Source: Cylindrospermum sp. FACHB-282 (GTDB lineage Bacteria; Cyanobacteriota; Cyanobacteriia; Cyanobacteriales; Nostocaceae). From it: a stretch of 64,000 nucleotides of DNA. The notes below the pieces were generated by a model that was given only the letters and a program-made list of their open reading frames with translations, was not told where the DNA came from and ran no database searches. This document shows, piece after piece, positions 56,240 to 64,000 of this stretch. A program made the position numbers and the translations under genes. The stretch is taken from contig NZ_JACJRJ010000002.1 in the NCBI RefSeq assembly GCF_014697195.1, forward strand, positions 1-64,000, in the 5' to 3' direction. Position 1 is the first letter of the stretch. Each line of letters opens with the position of its first letter.

Positions 56240-56731
56240 ATGTTTAAAAGACTAATTGGCGTTGTTGTGGTTACTGTTTTGCTGACGTTTCAGTTGGTTG
56301 TCGGTAGTGCAACAGCGGTGGAACTGGATGAAGCTATCCGAACAGTGCCATTAAATGCTCAGGGTGATACCGTTGTACTCAGCCTGAAACAAGTTAAGCA
56401 AGGCAAAGCTTTATTTAATTACGCTTGCGCCCAATGTCATGCTGGGGGAGTTACCAAGACAAACCAGAATGTGGGACTGACTCCAGAAGATTTGGCACTG
56501 GCAACACCTAACCGTAACAATATTGAAGGTTTGGTGGACTATCTGAAAAATCCCACTACTTACGACGGAGAAGAGGAAATTTCTGAAGTGCATCCCAGTA
56601 TGAAGAGTGCAGATATTTTCACAGAAATGCGAAATCTGACGGATGATGACTTGGTGGCGATCGCAGGTCATGTTCTCTTACAACCAAAAGTTGTTGGCAT
56701 TAAGTGGGGAGGTGGCAAGATTTATTACTAA
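56240..56731 (+). CDS. psbV: Photosystem II cytochrome c-550
   Basis: 163 residues. A signal peptide (VVVTVLLTFQLVVGSATA, cleavage before VELDEAIR) directs it to the thylakoid lumen. The heme c site is CAQCH, and the second axial His is in EVHPSMKSADIF. It binds the lumenal face of photosystem II and stabilises the Mn4CaO5 cluster. The mature end GIKWGGGKIYY is the usual PsbV C terminus. AAGGGG lies just upstream of the ATG. Confidence 0.97.
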   Translation: MFKRLIGVVVVTVLLTFQLVVGSATAVELDEAIRTVPLNAQGDTVVLSLKQVKQGKALFNYACAQCHAGGVTKTNQNVGLTPEDLALATPNRNNIEGLVDYLKNPTTYDGEEEISEVHPSMKSADIFTEMRNLTDDDLVAIAGHVLLQPKVVGIKWGGGKIYY

Positions 56732-57152
56732 ATCCAGGCTAGCAAATCTCAATACTATGTGATGTAGGGGCGGGGAAATCTACCCTTACTACTGTAAAAT
56801 CCTGAGTTCTGAGTCCTGATACCTGATTGCCATCAATTCTGTGCCAATGCTGGAATTTTCTTTCTGGAGTCAGGACTGGGAACTCGGAATTTTATTTGGG
56901 TCAATGGTTTGTAACTACCTACACTCAAGCTATAACCTCAAGACTGAAGATTAATCCACAACTAAGACTGTAGTTAAAGCTATTTCCTCATAAAACATAA
57001 AAATCCACGTTTTTGCGGTTTAACTTCATTTTTTCCAAAAAACTAAATACATATATATATAAGTGTATGGCAATGTAGTAATTTTGCTGATTGCACAGGT
57101 TTTTGCTATTTATGACTGCCAATCCTTAAAAAAAAATTGCATCTACGACAGA
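56732..57152. other. Spacer between psbV and petE
   Basis: About 420 bp, AT-rich. No gene or repeat is supported. It includes a TATATATATA stretch near 57052. Confidence 0.4.
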
Positions 57153-57181
57153 TTGTCATAGTTTGGCGTTAATTGTATTTA
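57153..57181 (+). promoter_or_regulatory. Candidate petE promoter
   Basis: TTGTCA (57153-57158) and TATTTA (57176-57181) are separated by 17 bp, a sigma-70-like layout, 43 bp before the petE start codon. No regulatory box was identified; petE is copper-responsive in related species. Confidence 0.35.
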
Positions 57182-57223
57182 AAATGAGAAAGAGAAAATA
57201 AAACTATTTGTTAGGAGAGAGCC

Positions 57224-57643
57224 ATGAAATCGATTGCGGCCAGCTGGCGACGCTTGAGTCTAGCTGTATTGACAATTGTTTTAGTTGTTAGCAGCTTTGC
57301 TGTATTTACCCCCAGCGCTGCGGCGGACACATACACAGTCAAACTGGGTAGTGACAAAGGACTACTACAATTTCAACCATCAAAGTTGACAATTAAAGCA
57401 GGTGACACCATTGAATGGGTGAACAACAAAGTTCCCCCCCACAACGTTGTGTTTGATAAGGCTAAAAACCCTGCTAAGGACGCTGCTCTAGCCACAGCGC
57501 TGTCTTATAAGAAATTGTTGATGAGTCCTGGTCAAAAGCAAACAACCACCTTCCCAGCAGATGCACCCGCTGGTGATTACACCTTCTATTGTGAACCTCA
57601 CCGTGGCGCTGGCATGGTTGGCAAAATCACTGTCGAAGGCTAA
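57224..57643 (+). CDS. petE: Plastocyanin
   Basis: 139 residues: a signal peptide with twin basic residues ([20 protein letters not shown], cleavage before ADTYTVKLG near residue 35) and the mature type-I copper protein. The copper ligands are His in PPHNVVF, and Cys, His and Met in [10 protein letters not shown]. It carries electrons from cytochrome b6f to photosystem I in the lumen. The ribosome-binding site AGGAGA is close to the ATG. petJ, the alternative carrier, lies 330 bp downstream. Confidence 0.97.
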   Translation: MKSIAASWRRLSLAVLTIVLVVSSFAVFTPSAAADTYTVKLGSDKGLLQFQPSKLTIKAGDTIEWVNNKVPPHNVVFDKAKNPAKDAALATALSYKKLLMSPGQKQTTTFPADAPAGDYTFYCEPHRGAGMVGKITVEG

Positions 57644-57971
57644 CAACAGCACTTTTGACGCCAGATGATTTTCCTTGCTCAATAGCTTGTATTAGCGCCG
57701 AGCAATAAGCCATAAGCCCACTTTGGGACACACAATGGAGCAGGCGGTAACGAGACTTATCCCTACCTCAGATGGTGAAAGCCTAGTGATAATAACTGGG
57801 ATGAAGCTCGTTCCGCCAATTTTAATCAGATTTACCTATAATCGGGGATTTATCTGCAACATACAGTAGAGTACACATAGCGGTTGGCAACTTTAAAGGC
57901 TGATATCCGCCATAAAATAGCTACTGGACAAGGTTTTTCAGTTGCTGGATGCTTGTTGCAAGGAGAATCTC
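57644..57971. other. Spacer between petE and petJ
   Basis: About 330 bp; it should hold the petJ promoter. No ORF supported. No recognisable copper-regulator site was found by eye. Confidence 0.4.
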
Positions 57972-58316
57972 TTGAGAATATTTTTATTAATCCTGCTGTT
58001 GGCGATCGCCCTGCTTAAATTGACATTCGTTTATCCAGCACTAGCTGCCGAAACAGCCAACGGCGCCATAATCTTTAATGCTAACTGCGCTTCTTGCCAT
58101 ATAGGTGGTGGTAACATCCTCGTTGACCATAAAACCTTGAAAAAGGAAGCATTGTCAAAGTACCTGGAAAATTATGATAGCAACCCTATCCAGGCGATTA
58201 TTTACCAAGTGCAGAACGGGAAAAATGCTATGCCTGCCTTTAAGGACAAGTTAAGTACTCAGGAGATTTCAGAGGTAGCGGCTTATATTTTCCAACAAGC
58301 AGAACAAGGTTGGTAA
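57972..58316 (+). CDS. petJ: Cytochrome c6 (cytochrome c553)
   Basis: 114 residues from a TTG start at 57972, chosen because AAGGAG sits 6 nt upstream and the signal peptide (IFLLILLLAIALLKL, cleavage before AETANGAIIF) begins there. Heme site CASCH and axial Met in KNAMPAFKD. It replaces plastocyanin as electron carrier between cytochrome b6f and photosystem I or the terminal oxidase, typically when copper is low. It ends at a clear terminator. It has the usual length. Confidence 0.94.
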   Translation: MRIFLLILLLAIALLKLTFVYPALAAETANGAIIFNANCASCHIGGGNILVDHKTLKKEALSKYLENYDSNPIQAIIYQVQNGKNAMPAFKDKLSTQEISEVAAYIFQQAEQGW

Positions 58317-58350
58317 TTTAGCGGCAAGTTTTGTCTGCATAGGAAGAAAG

Positions 58351-58380
58351 CCCTTTGGTACACCAGAGGGTTTTTCTTTT
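58351..58380 (+). terminator. Rho-independent terminator of petJ
   Basis: CCCTTTGGT (58351-58359) pairs with ACCAGAGGG (58362-58370) with one T-G wobble, and a TTTTTCTTTT run follows, 35 bp after the stop. Confidence 0.88.
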
Positions 58381-58421
58381 CTGATCCCAATCCCTAATTC
58401 AAAATCTCCAGAAGACTTTGA

Positions 58422-60008
58422 TTATTTTTGTTGAGAGTTTTGTCTTTGTTCCCTCAACTGGCGTAACTGTTGTGTTAATTTTTTCGCAGATTCAGCAGAT
58501 AGCACAGGCTGCTTGTCATTGACTCCCTGGGTAGAGGATGGTGTGGGATTTGCTGACGGCGTCGCCACAGGCTGATTGTTATTAGCTGTTGGTTTGATAG
58601 TGGTTGACGGCGTCGCCACAGGCTGATTGTTATTAGCTGTTGGTTTGATAGTAGTTGACGGCATCGCCACAGGCTGATTGTTATCAGCTGTTGGTTTGAT
58701 AGTGGTTGACGGCATCGCCACAGGCTGATTGTTATTAGCTGTTGGTTTGATAGTGGTTGACGGCATCGCCACAGGCTGATTGTTATTAGCTGTTGGTGCG
58801 ATCGCTGGTTTGATAGTAGTTGACGGCGTAGGTTTTAACTCTGGAGTCACCCCATTCGTTTTACTGCTGTTATTTTGGAACCGCAGGTTGAATGGATAAG
58901 AGCTAATTCGCTGATCAACCTTGGGTCGATTAGCGTTGAAATATTCCCTAGTCTTTGATTCCAGTTCAGGGTTTAATGCATTGCCTTGGAACTTGATGTC
59001 CAATACCTTACCATCAGGATGTAGGACTAATCGACCCAAAACAGTACCTTCCAAACCCGGTTTATCCGTAGAGATAGTGTCACGAATAACTGGTTCTTGT
59101 TTAGCATTCGGGTATTCTTCCAGAACTGCTTTTCTCAGGTTTTCAAAACCCTCTAAATTTCCCTGTGCAATCGCCGCATCCGTCACCTTGGAAGATGAAC
59201 CTGGTTTATTAAAAGCAGGCAATTCAGGTGCTTTATTTAGTGAACTTCCTTGGACACTTTGCCCAGCCAGAGCTAATTTATCTGTACTTTGTGGAATTTC
59301 TCCAAGTGGAGCGACTAGCGGCCCATTTTGAGTAACTTTTGCTGCACCATCTCCATACAGCATGGGTTGTTCGGTGGTATTTCCCCTTGCTGTTGTCATC
59401 GGGCCCATATTAGAGGGTTCGGGTCCTATATCTTCCGGTCGTACATTATTGGCCTGGACTTCTGGCAACCTATTCACAGCCAGAGACCTGTCTGCAATCC
59501 TGATATCTTGGTCATTAAAACGAGAAGCTGATGAAGAGTATTTACTACTGATATTAAAACTAGAGGTATCAAACCGATTATTTGTTTTGGGAATGCGCCA
59601 TAAAGACTGCCTTCTGGGCAAAGAAGATGTGCGGAAGTTAGCAGTTGATGAAGGGATAACTGGCATTCCTACCTGATTAGATGCCGCTGGAGGCAATGGG
59701 GGCAAGATAGTCGTCTGTCCGCCAAAGTTTGCTGAAGGCAGTTGTTGTTGTAGGGGCAGTTGCTGTTGTAGGGCGATTTGGGATGGGTCAGGTGCGGTTT
59801 GTGGCAGTCGGCTTTGGTCAGCTTGGCTCAATTCCAGGAGTCCGACGGTTTTTGATGAGTCTGTTGCTTTGGGTTTACTGGAGTCCACAGGCATCAATGG
59901 CACAATCAACGCAATAGCACCGTGGATGCCAAGAGAGGCTATAGCTGCTATCCCAGTTGGTTGGCTTAGGATTTCTGGTATATTTCTCAGCAGGGAGGCG
60001 TAAGACAT
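58422..60008 (-). CDS. TonB-like periplasmic protein with expandable Pro/Thr repeats
   Basis: 528 residues. One N-terminal membrane helix (IAAIASLGIHGAIALIVPL, ~18-38) anchors a long low-complexity Gln/Pro/Ser region. A TonB-C-like domain (~280-385; GLEGTVLGRLVLHPDGKVLD) follows, then five 17-residue repeats of the type TIKPTANNNQPVAMPST and a basic C terminus. TonB links the inner-membrane energy complex to outer-membrane receptors, but a typical TonB domain ends the protein, whereas here a repeat tail follows it. No exbB or exbD is adjacent. It may be structural rather than energising. Confidence 0.75.
   Translation of the reverse strand: MSYASLLRNIPEILSQPTGIAAIASLGIHGAIALIVPLMPVDSSKPKATDSSKTVGLLELSQADQSRLPQTAPDPSQIALQQQLPLQQQLPSANFGGQTTILPPLPPAASNQVGMPVIPSSTANFRTSSLPRRQSLWRIPKTNNRFDTSSFNISSKYSSSASRFNDQDIRIADRSLAVNRLPEVQANNVRPEDIGPEPSNMGPMTTARGNTTEQPMLYGDGAAKVTQNGPLVAPLGEIPQSTDKLALAGQSVQGSSLNKAPELPAFNKPGSSSKVTDAAIAQGNLEGFENLRKAVLEEYPNAKQEPVIRDTISTDKPGLEGTVLGRLVLHPDGKVLDIKFQGNALNPELESKTREYFNANRPKVDQRISSYPFNLRFQNNSSKTNGVTPELKPTPSTTIKPAIAPTANNNQPVAMPSTTIKPTANNNQPVAMPSTTIKPTADNNQPVAMPSTTIKPTANNNQPVATPSTTIKPTANNNQPVATPSANPTPSSTQGVNDKQPVLSAESAKKLTQQLRQLREQRQNSQQK
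58560..58830 (-). repeat. 51-bp in-frame tandem repeats in the TonB-like gene
   Basis: The block around GACGGCATCGCCACAGGCTG recurs every 51 bp, about five copies, encoding 17-residue Pro/Thr/Asn-rich units. Copies are nearly identical, so repeat number probably varies between strains. Confidence 0.9.
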
Positions 60009-60654
60009 AGCTGTTATCGTTCACTCGGCTCGGTTGCAGTTGAATAGCAATTTTATCTTTCAGACTATATTGCACTATTAGAGATGTGGCTCTCTAATAA
60101 ATAATAATTTCCTAGACTAGCACTCAAAACAGGAAGATTGCCATTTTTTTTCTTTTTATTATTTTAATTCAAGTAATATTATACTTCAAAATTTGCACTT
60201 GCTAACCAGGGGATTGAAAAATTACTACTGATGATGTTTCTGACTAGCAAAATTAAGCTCAAAAGCTATATCAGACTTGACTTTGGGGAATCGTCTATCT
60301 CTGAACAAGTTTCTTTTATCACTACCCAAATATTTGCTGAATAGATGCAATGATTCTCATCAAAACTACCAGATCATCCTAGTATCAAACTTTTTCCCAA
60401 ATTCCCACTCCATTAAATATTACCTTAAATATTTCTGGTGATTTTAGAGAAAAATCTCAAGTTACCTAAATCGTGCAGAAGGTGATCGCTATACGGCAAG
60501 TTAGCAATGAGATCAATGTGGGGCTAAAAACGATGCACCCCTTGATTGATACTGAGCGCAAGCAGAGATAGGAAGAGGGTTGAGTTTTTGGCAAACATTG
60601 TGATACTCTTACCTTGCGGTGGGAGGATGTTAAAGTTGTATCCAATTATCCCAG
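60009..60654. other. 645-bp divergent gap
   Basis: It lies between the TonB-like and hydrolase genes, which point away from each other. It is AT-rich. Some GATCGC-type palindromes are present; no gene, RNA or repeat is supported. Confidence 0.45.
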
Positions 60655-61314
60655 ATGCCATTACCAACAGTTATTTTACCCGGTTATCTAGAAAGTGCGA
60701 TCGCATACCGCCAACTAGAGCAATCTCTACAAGATTTGGGTTTTCCCACAGTTACGGTACCACTGCGACGGCGTGACTGGATACCCACTTTTGGAGGAAG
60801 GCCAATAACGCTGATTGTGCAGCAACTAGATCGCACGGTCAAGCAGATAATGCAGCAATATAATGCCAGCCAAATTAACCTGATTGGTCACTCAGCAGGG
60901 GGGTGGATATCCCGTATTTACCTAGGAGAAAAACCTTATTTGGGAGGCTGTTGGCAAGCACATCCCTTGGTTGCTACTCTCATCACCTTGGGGACACCTC
61001 ATATTAGCCAAGAGCGTTGGACACGCGGGAATCTAGATTTTGTCAACAATAACTACCCCGCAGCCTTTTATCAAAATGTTCGTTATGTTTGTGTAGCTGG
61101 CAAAACTATTTTTGGGGAAAGGCGGCGTGGTAGCTGGTTAGCTTACAGCAGTTATCAATTAACTTGTGGGCAAGGTAACACCTGGGGTGATGGAATCACA
61201 CCTATTGCAGCTGCTCATTTGGATGGTGCCCAAAATCTTGTCATTGAAGGTGTGAAGCATTCTCCCAGAAGTCGGGGAATTTGGTATGGTTCACCAGAAC
61301 CTTTAAAAGCTTAG
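60655..61314 (+). CDS. Alpha/beta-hydrolase, lipase-like
   Basis: 219 residues. The nucleophile Ser is in LIGHSAGGW (~residue 78) and a late His lies in EGVKHSPRS, consistent with a Ser-Asp-His triad. The start is PLPTVILPGYLESAIAYRQL. It resembles the cyanobacterial and plant-type esterase/lipase group (alpha/beta hydrolases acting on galactolipids or similar), with no signal peptide. Substrate unknown. Confidence 0.83.
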   Translation: MPLPTVILPGYLESAIAYRQLEQSLQDLGFPTVTVPLRRRDWIPTFGGRPITLIVQQLDRTVKQIMQQYNASQINLIGHSAGGWISRIYLGEKPYLGGCWQAHPLVATLITLGTPHISQERWTRGNLDFVNNNYPAAFYQNVRYVCVAGKTIFGERRRGSWLAYSSYQLTCGQGNTWGDGITPIAAAHLDGAQNLVIEGVKHSPRSRGIWYGSPEPLKA

Positions 61315-61419
61315 ATATCATATTTAGCTTAAATATCTAATTTTCTTCAATAAATTTAATATCTCTTAGCTAGAATTGTAATATAAATACAAAATTAGTT
61401 AAAGAAAAAGGGGTCAGCC

Positions 61420-62034
61420 ATGCAAACCACCCAATTTGATCGGATTTTGCGGCGACTAGCAACGATATTATCTGTCGTGGTTCTTACCCTGTGCCTGATT
61501 TACACCTCTACTGGTGTTTTGCTCTCTTTTTACTATGCACCAACAGCCGGAGGGGCTTATCAATCATTAAAAATGATTAATACACAAGTGCCTTACGGCT
61601 GGTTATTCCACAGAGCACATGATATCGCTGGTAATGCCGTAATTGCCCTCGCTCTAATTGATATTGTGGTGATGTTTTTAGGAAGGCAATTTCGCCAGAG
61701 TTGGCTGACTGCTTGGATTAGTGGAATTTTATTTACCCTGAGTGCGATCGCCTTAAATTGGACAGCAATGCTCCTGAGTTGGGATCAAGAAGGATATTGG
61801 CGTTTTAACATCGAATTAAGAAACATCGAAGCCATTCCTTTGATTGGTGAGCAACTCAGAGATATCCTTGCGGGTGGTGGAGCTATTAGCACGGTTACTG
61901 TACAACATCTCTACGCCATCCACAGTTACATTATTTTGCCTGCTGTAATTATTCTGGCTGTGGTGCATTTATCTGCTTTACTTTGGCAAGAAAAAGAAAT
62001 TCAACCGCTAGAAACCTCACTAGCAGAAAGTTGA
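61420..62034 (+). CDS. Cytochrome b6-like membrane protein lacking one heme-ligand His
   Basis: 204 residues, four membrane helices, aligned to the cytochrome b6 (PetB) N-terminal half: GWLFHRAHDIAGNAV (helix B), SWDQEGYW and the EAIPLIGEQL stretch, ending with the helix-D pair IHSYIILPAVIILAVVH. In PetB the heme ligands are two His on helix B, 14 apart, and two on helix D, 15 apart. Here His67, His168 and His183 are kept but the fourth is Asp81. One heme could still be bis-His ligated. It is not petB itself (no petD follows). Function unknown. It overlaps the antiporter gene by 34 bp at the 3' end. Confidence 0.78.
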   Translation: MQTTQFDRILRRLATILSVVVLTLCLIYTSTGVLLSFYYAPTAGGAYQSLKMINTQVPYGWLFHRAHDIAGNAVIALALIDIVVMFLGRQFRQSWLTAWISGILFTLSAIALNWTAMLLSWDQEGYWRFNIELRNIEAIPLIGEQLRDILAGGGAISTVTVQHLYAIHSYIILPAVIILAVVHLSALLWQEKEIQPLETSLAES

Positions 62035-63920
62035 GACAATTTAGCTAGGGGTAGTTCTTCAACTTCTGGCAACGTTTCCAGAGACAGGGGAGTAGACTGA
62101 CTAGCACCAGATAGACGTTTTAAAAGATTCGGTCGGGAATCATATAACAAATAGATAATGCGATCGCCAATTTCCCACTCTTGGCTGACTTGCATTATCT
62201 GTAAACGTTGTTCTCGTTCTACCAATAGCGGTACTAATACCCCAGTCCGCACCTTTTCCTGTATATGCTCCTGTTGGCTAGAAAATTCTTCCTCATTCAA
62301 GGTCGTTGTCCCCAACTTCACACGCCCATCATTCAAGTACTCAATCCAGGTCTTAATCGCTAAATCTGAGACAAAAGCTTGATTAACTTTACTATTTACA
62401 GAGTTATTCGCTTGTGGATCACGGGGGAACACCGCTAAGACCCGCGGCAGGTTAAATTCCTCAGCAGCCCGTTGGGCCAAAACAAAATTCACCTCACCGT
62501 TATTCGTCATCGCCAAAAAAGTGCCAAGAGAGCTAATTCCCGCCTCTTCCAAAACCTCAGCATCCAACGCACTGCTAGCAATCACCCGGAGATTTTGGGC
62601 TTCAGCTTGGACAAAATATTCCGAGTCAGTATCAATCATCACTACGTTTTCTCCCCGTTCTTGAAAAAACCGGGCAATCAACAGACTCAAAGGATTACAA
62701 CCCACAATCACCGCTCCAGTTGCATCTTTAGAAGTGATTTGCAGCCACTTAGCAACCTGTCCAGCGGTTAGCCCTTGGCAGACAACCGTCATGATAATTG
62801 TCAGGAACACCAGAGCTTTGATAGCATCACCACCGTTGAAGCCCCGTTGAGTTAGAGAAATCGCAAACAAAGAAGCAACAGAAGCAGATACAATTCCCCT
62901 CGGAGCTACCCAGCTTAAAAAAAGTTTCTGTCGCCAATTGAGGTCACTGTTCCAGGTACACAAGAGAATATTAATCGGACGAACGACTAGCATCAGCACC
63001 AAAACCGTGTATAAACTGCCCCAACCCAAGGCAAATACACTAGCAATTGATAGGTCAGCTGCTAGCAAAATGAACAGTACAGAAACGCTGAGAATTGTCA
63101 GCTGACCTTTAAAGCTCCGCAACAGGCGTTCTTCTGGCACCGAAGAATTGGCAAATACGGCCCCAGCGATCACCGTTGTCATCACTCCCGATTCACTGCG
63201 GATTGTCTGCGCTAAGGTAAACAGACCCCAGAGTACCGCCAGCACCACCAGGTTTTTGAGTTCAAATGACAGAAAGTTGGCGCGTTTAAAAATCAAGCTC
63301 ATCAGATAACCGCCAGCGCCACCAATTGCCCCGCCAACACCCAAACGCATCAGTAAACCGATAATGGCTTTGATGGGGTCAGCATCACCATTCAAAATCG
63401 TGTCCAAGACAACGAAGGCGAGAATAGCTCCCACTGGATCGATTAAAACCCCTTCCCCTTCCAAAAGGGTCGCCACTTGTCGATCTACGTTGATTTGTTT
63501 GAGCAGAGGGCCGACAACCGTTGGCCCTGTCACCACGATGATCGAAGCGTAGAGAAAAGCTATATTCCAGGGAAATTCGCCCAGCCAGTGAGCCGCCATA
63601 CTACCGCCCATTAGTGTGACTAGGGTTCCCAATGTGACGAGCAATTGCAAACTAACTGAAACTTTGCCCAACTCTCGCAAATCCAAGTTGAGTCCGCCTT
63701 CAAACAAAATTATCGCCGTTGCTAGAGCAACTATCACTTCCAGTCCCGCGCCTAGCAAGTGTGGGTGCAACAGCCCAATGCCATCAGAGCCAAGCAGAAT
63801 GCCTAGCAGGAGTAACAAGACGATGCTGGGTACTTTCAGATATGCAGCCAGCACCTGGGCGCTAATGCCTGCGAGAACAGTGGCCACCATCTGTAGGGTG
63901 ATTTCAAATGATGCTTCCAT
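62001..63920 (-). CDS. Cation/proton antiporter (CPA, NhaP/KefB-like) with RCK domain
   Basis: 639 residues. Twelve or so membrane helices (~1-395) hold the antiporter motifs FEGGLNLDLRELG and GVLIDPVGAILAFVVLDTIL (the acidic residues typical of the ion site). The C terminus is an RCK/TrkA-N Rossmann domain (VIVGCNPLSLLIARFFQERG, MIDTDSE) that senses nucleotides. It exchanges Na+ or K+ for protons. It is convergent with the cytochrome b6-like gene and its 3' end overlaps that gene by 34 bp on the opposite strand. Confidence 0.9.
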   Translation of the reverse strand: MEASFEITLQMVATVLAGISAQVLAAYLKVPSIVLLLLLGILLGSDGIGLLHPHLLGAGLEVIVALATAIILFEGGLNLDLRELGKVSVSLQLLVTLGTLVTLMGGSMAAHWLGEFPWNIAFLYASIIVVTGPTVVGPLLKQINVDRQVATLLEGEGVLIDPVGAILAFVVLDTILNGDADPIKAIIGLLMRLGVGGAIGGAGGYLMSLIFKRANFLSFELKNLVVLAVLWGLFTLAQTIRSESGVMTTVIAGAVFANSSVPEERLLRSFKGQLTILSVSVLFILLAADLSIASVFALGWGSLYTVLVLMLVVRPINILLCTWNSDLNWRQKLFLSWVAPRGIVSASVASLFAISLTQRGFNGGDAIKALVFLTIIMTVVCQGLTAGQVAKWLQITSKDATGAVIVGCNPLSLLIARFFQERGENVVMIDTDSEYFVQAEAQNLRVIASSALDAEVLEEAGISSLGTFLAMTNNGEVNFVLAQRAAEEFNLPRVLAVFPRDPQANNSVNSKVNQAFVSDLAIKTWIEYLNDGRVKLGTTTLNEEEFSSQQEHIQEKVRTGVLVPLLVEREQRLQIMQVSQEWEIGDRIIYLLYDSRPNLLKRLSGASQSTPLSLETLPEVEELPLAKLSQLSASEVSSG

Positions 63921-64000
63921 GTTGTAGATTTTGAGTGATTTATTTCAAAATCTTTTGTAAAGAACAGTAGATATTAGCTCTACAGGGTACAACAGTACAT

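Overview
This 64 kb window is chromosomal DNA from a filamentous, probably heterocyst-forming cyanobacterium (Nostocales: Nostoc/Anabaena/Calothrix/Tolypothrix-like). The evidence is photosynthesis and plastid-lineage genes (psbV, petE, petJ, crtH, ycf23, ycf19, a Tab2-family gene), many HIP1-type GCGATCGC octamers, heptanucleotide tandem repeats (STRR type), and large families of palindromic intergenic repeats. The species cannot be fixed from the sequence alone. No tRNA or rRNA gene was seen.

Layout. 1-1.06 kb: 3' end of an IS200/IS605-type tnpB whose right-end hairpin abuts the 3' part of a capA-like gene, so the element appears to have split capA. 1.07-6.9 kb: a Ser/Thr kinase, a BamA/Omp85 outer-membrane protein, and an LpxB-like envelope glycosyltransferase. 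7-12 kb: a signalling block with a NarL-type regulator, the remains of a hybrid histidine kinase, two receiver-histidine kinases and a CheY-like regulator. 12-18.5 kb: stress genes (Hsp20, Dps, a GSP17M/ChaB-type membrane protein, a secreted small protein), an AAA ATPase, an EF-Ts gene remnant and two unannotated small ORFs. 18.7-23.9 kb: a CLC-CBS-Usp protein, a pmbA gene broken by one in-frame amber codon, and a Tab2-family gene. 24.2-25.05 kb: an RNase T2 relic beside a small CRISPR array without cas genes. 25.6-34.5 kb: ycf23, a DegT aminotransferase, a FetB-like permease, ycf19, upp, crtH and several unknown small genes. 34.1-42.7 kb: a TPR-CHAT protease facing a small helical protein, a WGR-DUF1963 protein, an AMIN/beta-lactamase-like hydrolase, purT and a pentapeptide protein. 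42.8-55.8 kb: an ABC-2 exporter operon, MscS, leuB, prepilin peptidase, accD, an MFS transporter and a three-gene sugar ABC importer. 55.9-58.3 kb: psbV, petE and petJ. 58.4-64 kb: a TonB-like periplasmic protein, a lipase-like hydrolase, a divergent cytochrome b6-like protein and a cation/proton antiporter.

How the genes fit together. Most of the window is housekeeping and envelope biology. Three linked electron-transfer genes (psbV, petE, petJ) lie within 2.1 kb. Stress protection is concentrated at 13-18.5 kb, and the signalling block just before it is a plausible but unproven regulatory neighbour.

No complete novel system stands out. The most notable signals are natural changes at normally invariant sites (CLC gating Glu to Gln; a missing heme-ligand His in the cytochrome b6-like protein; Asn in the Walker B of the AAA ATPase), the amber codon in pmbA, the RNase T2 relic next to an orphan CRISPR array, fossil genes inside gaps that look empty, and a precise 66-bp mobile-looking palindromic element present three times.
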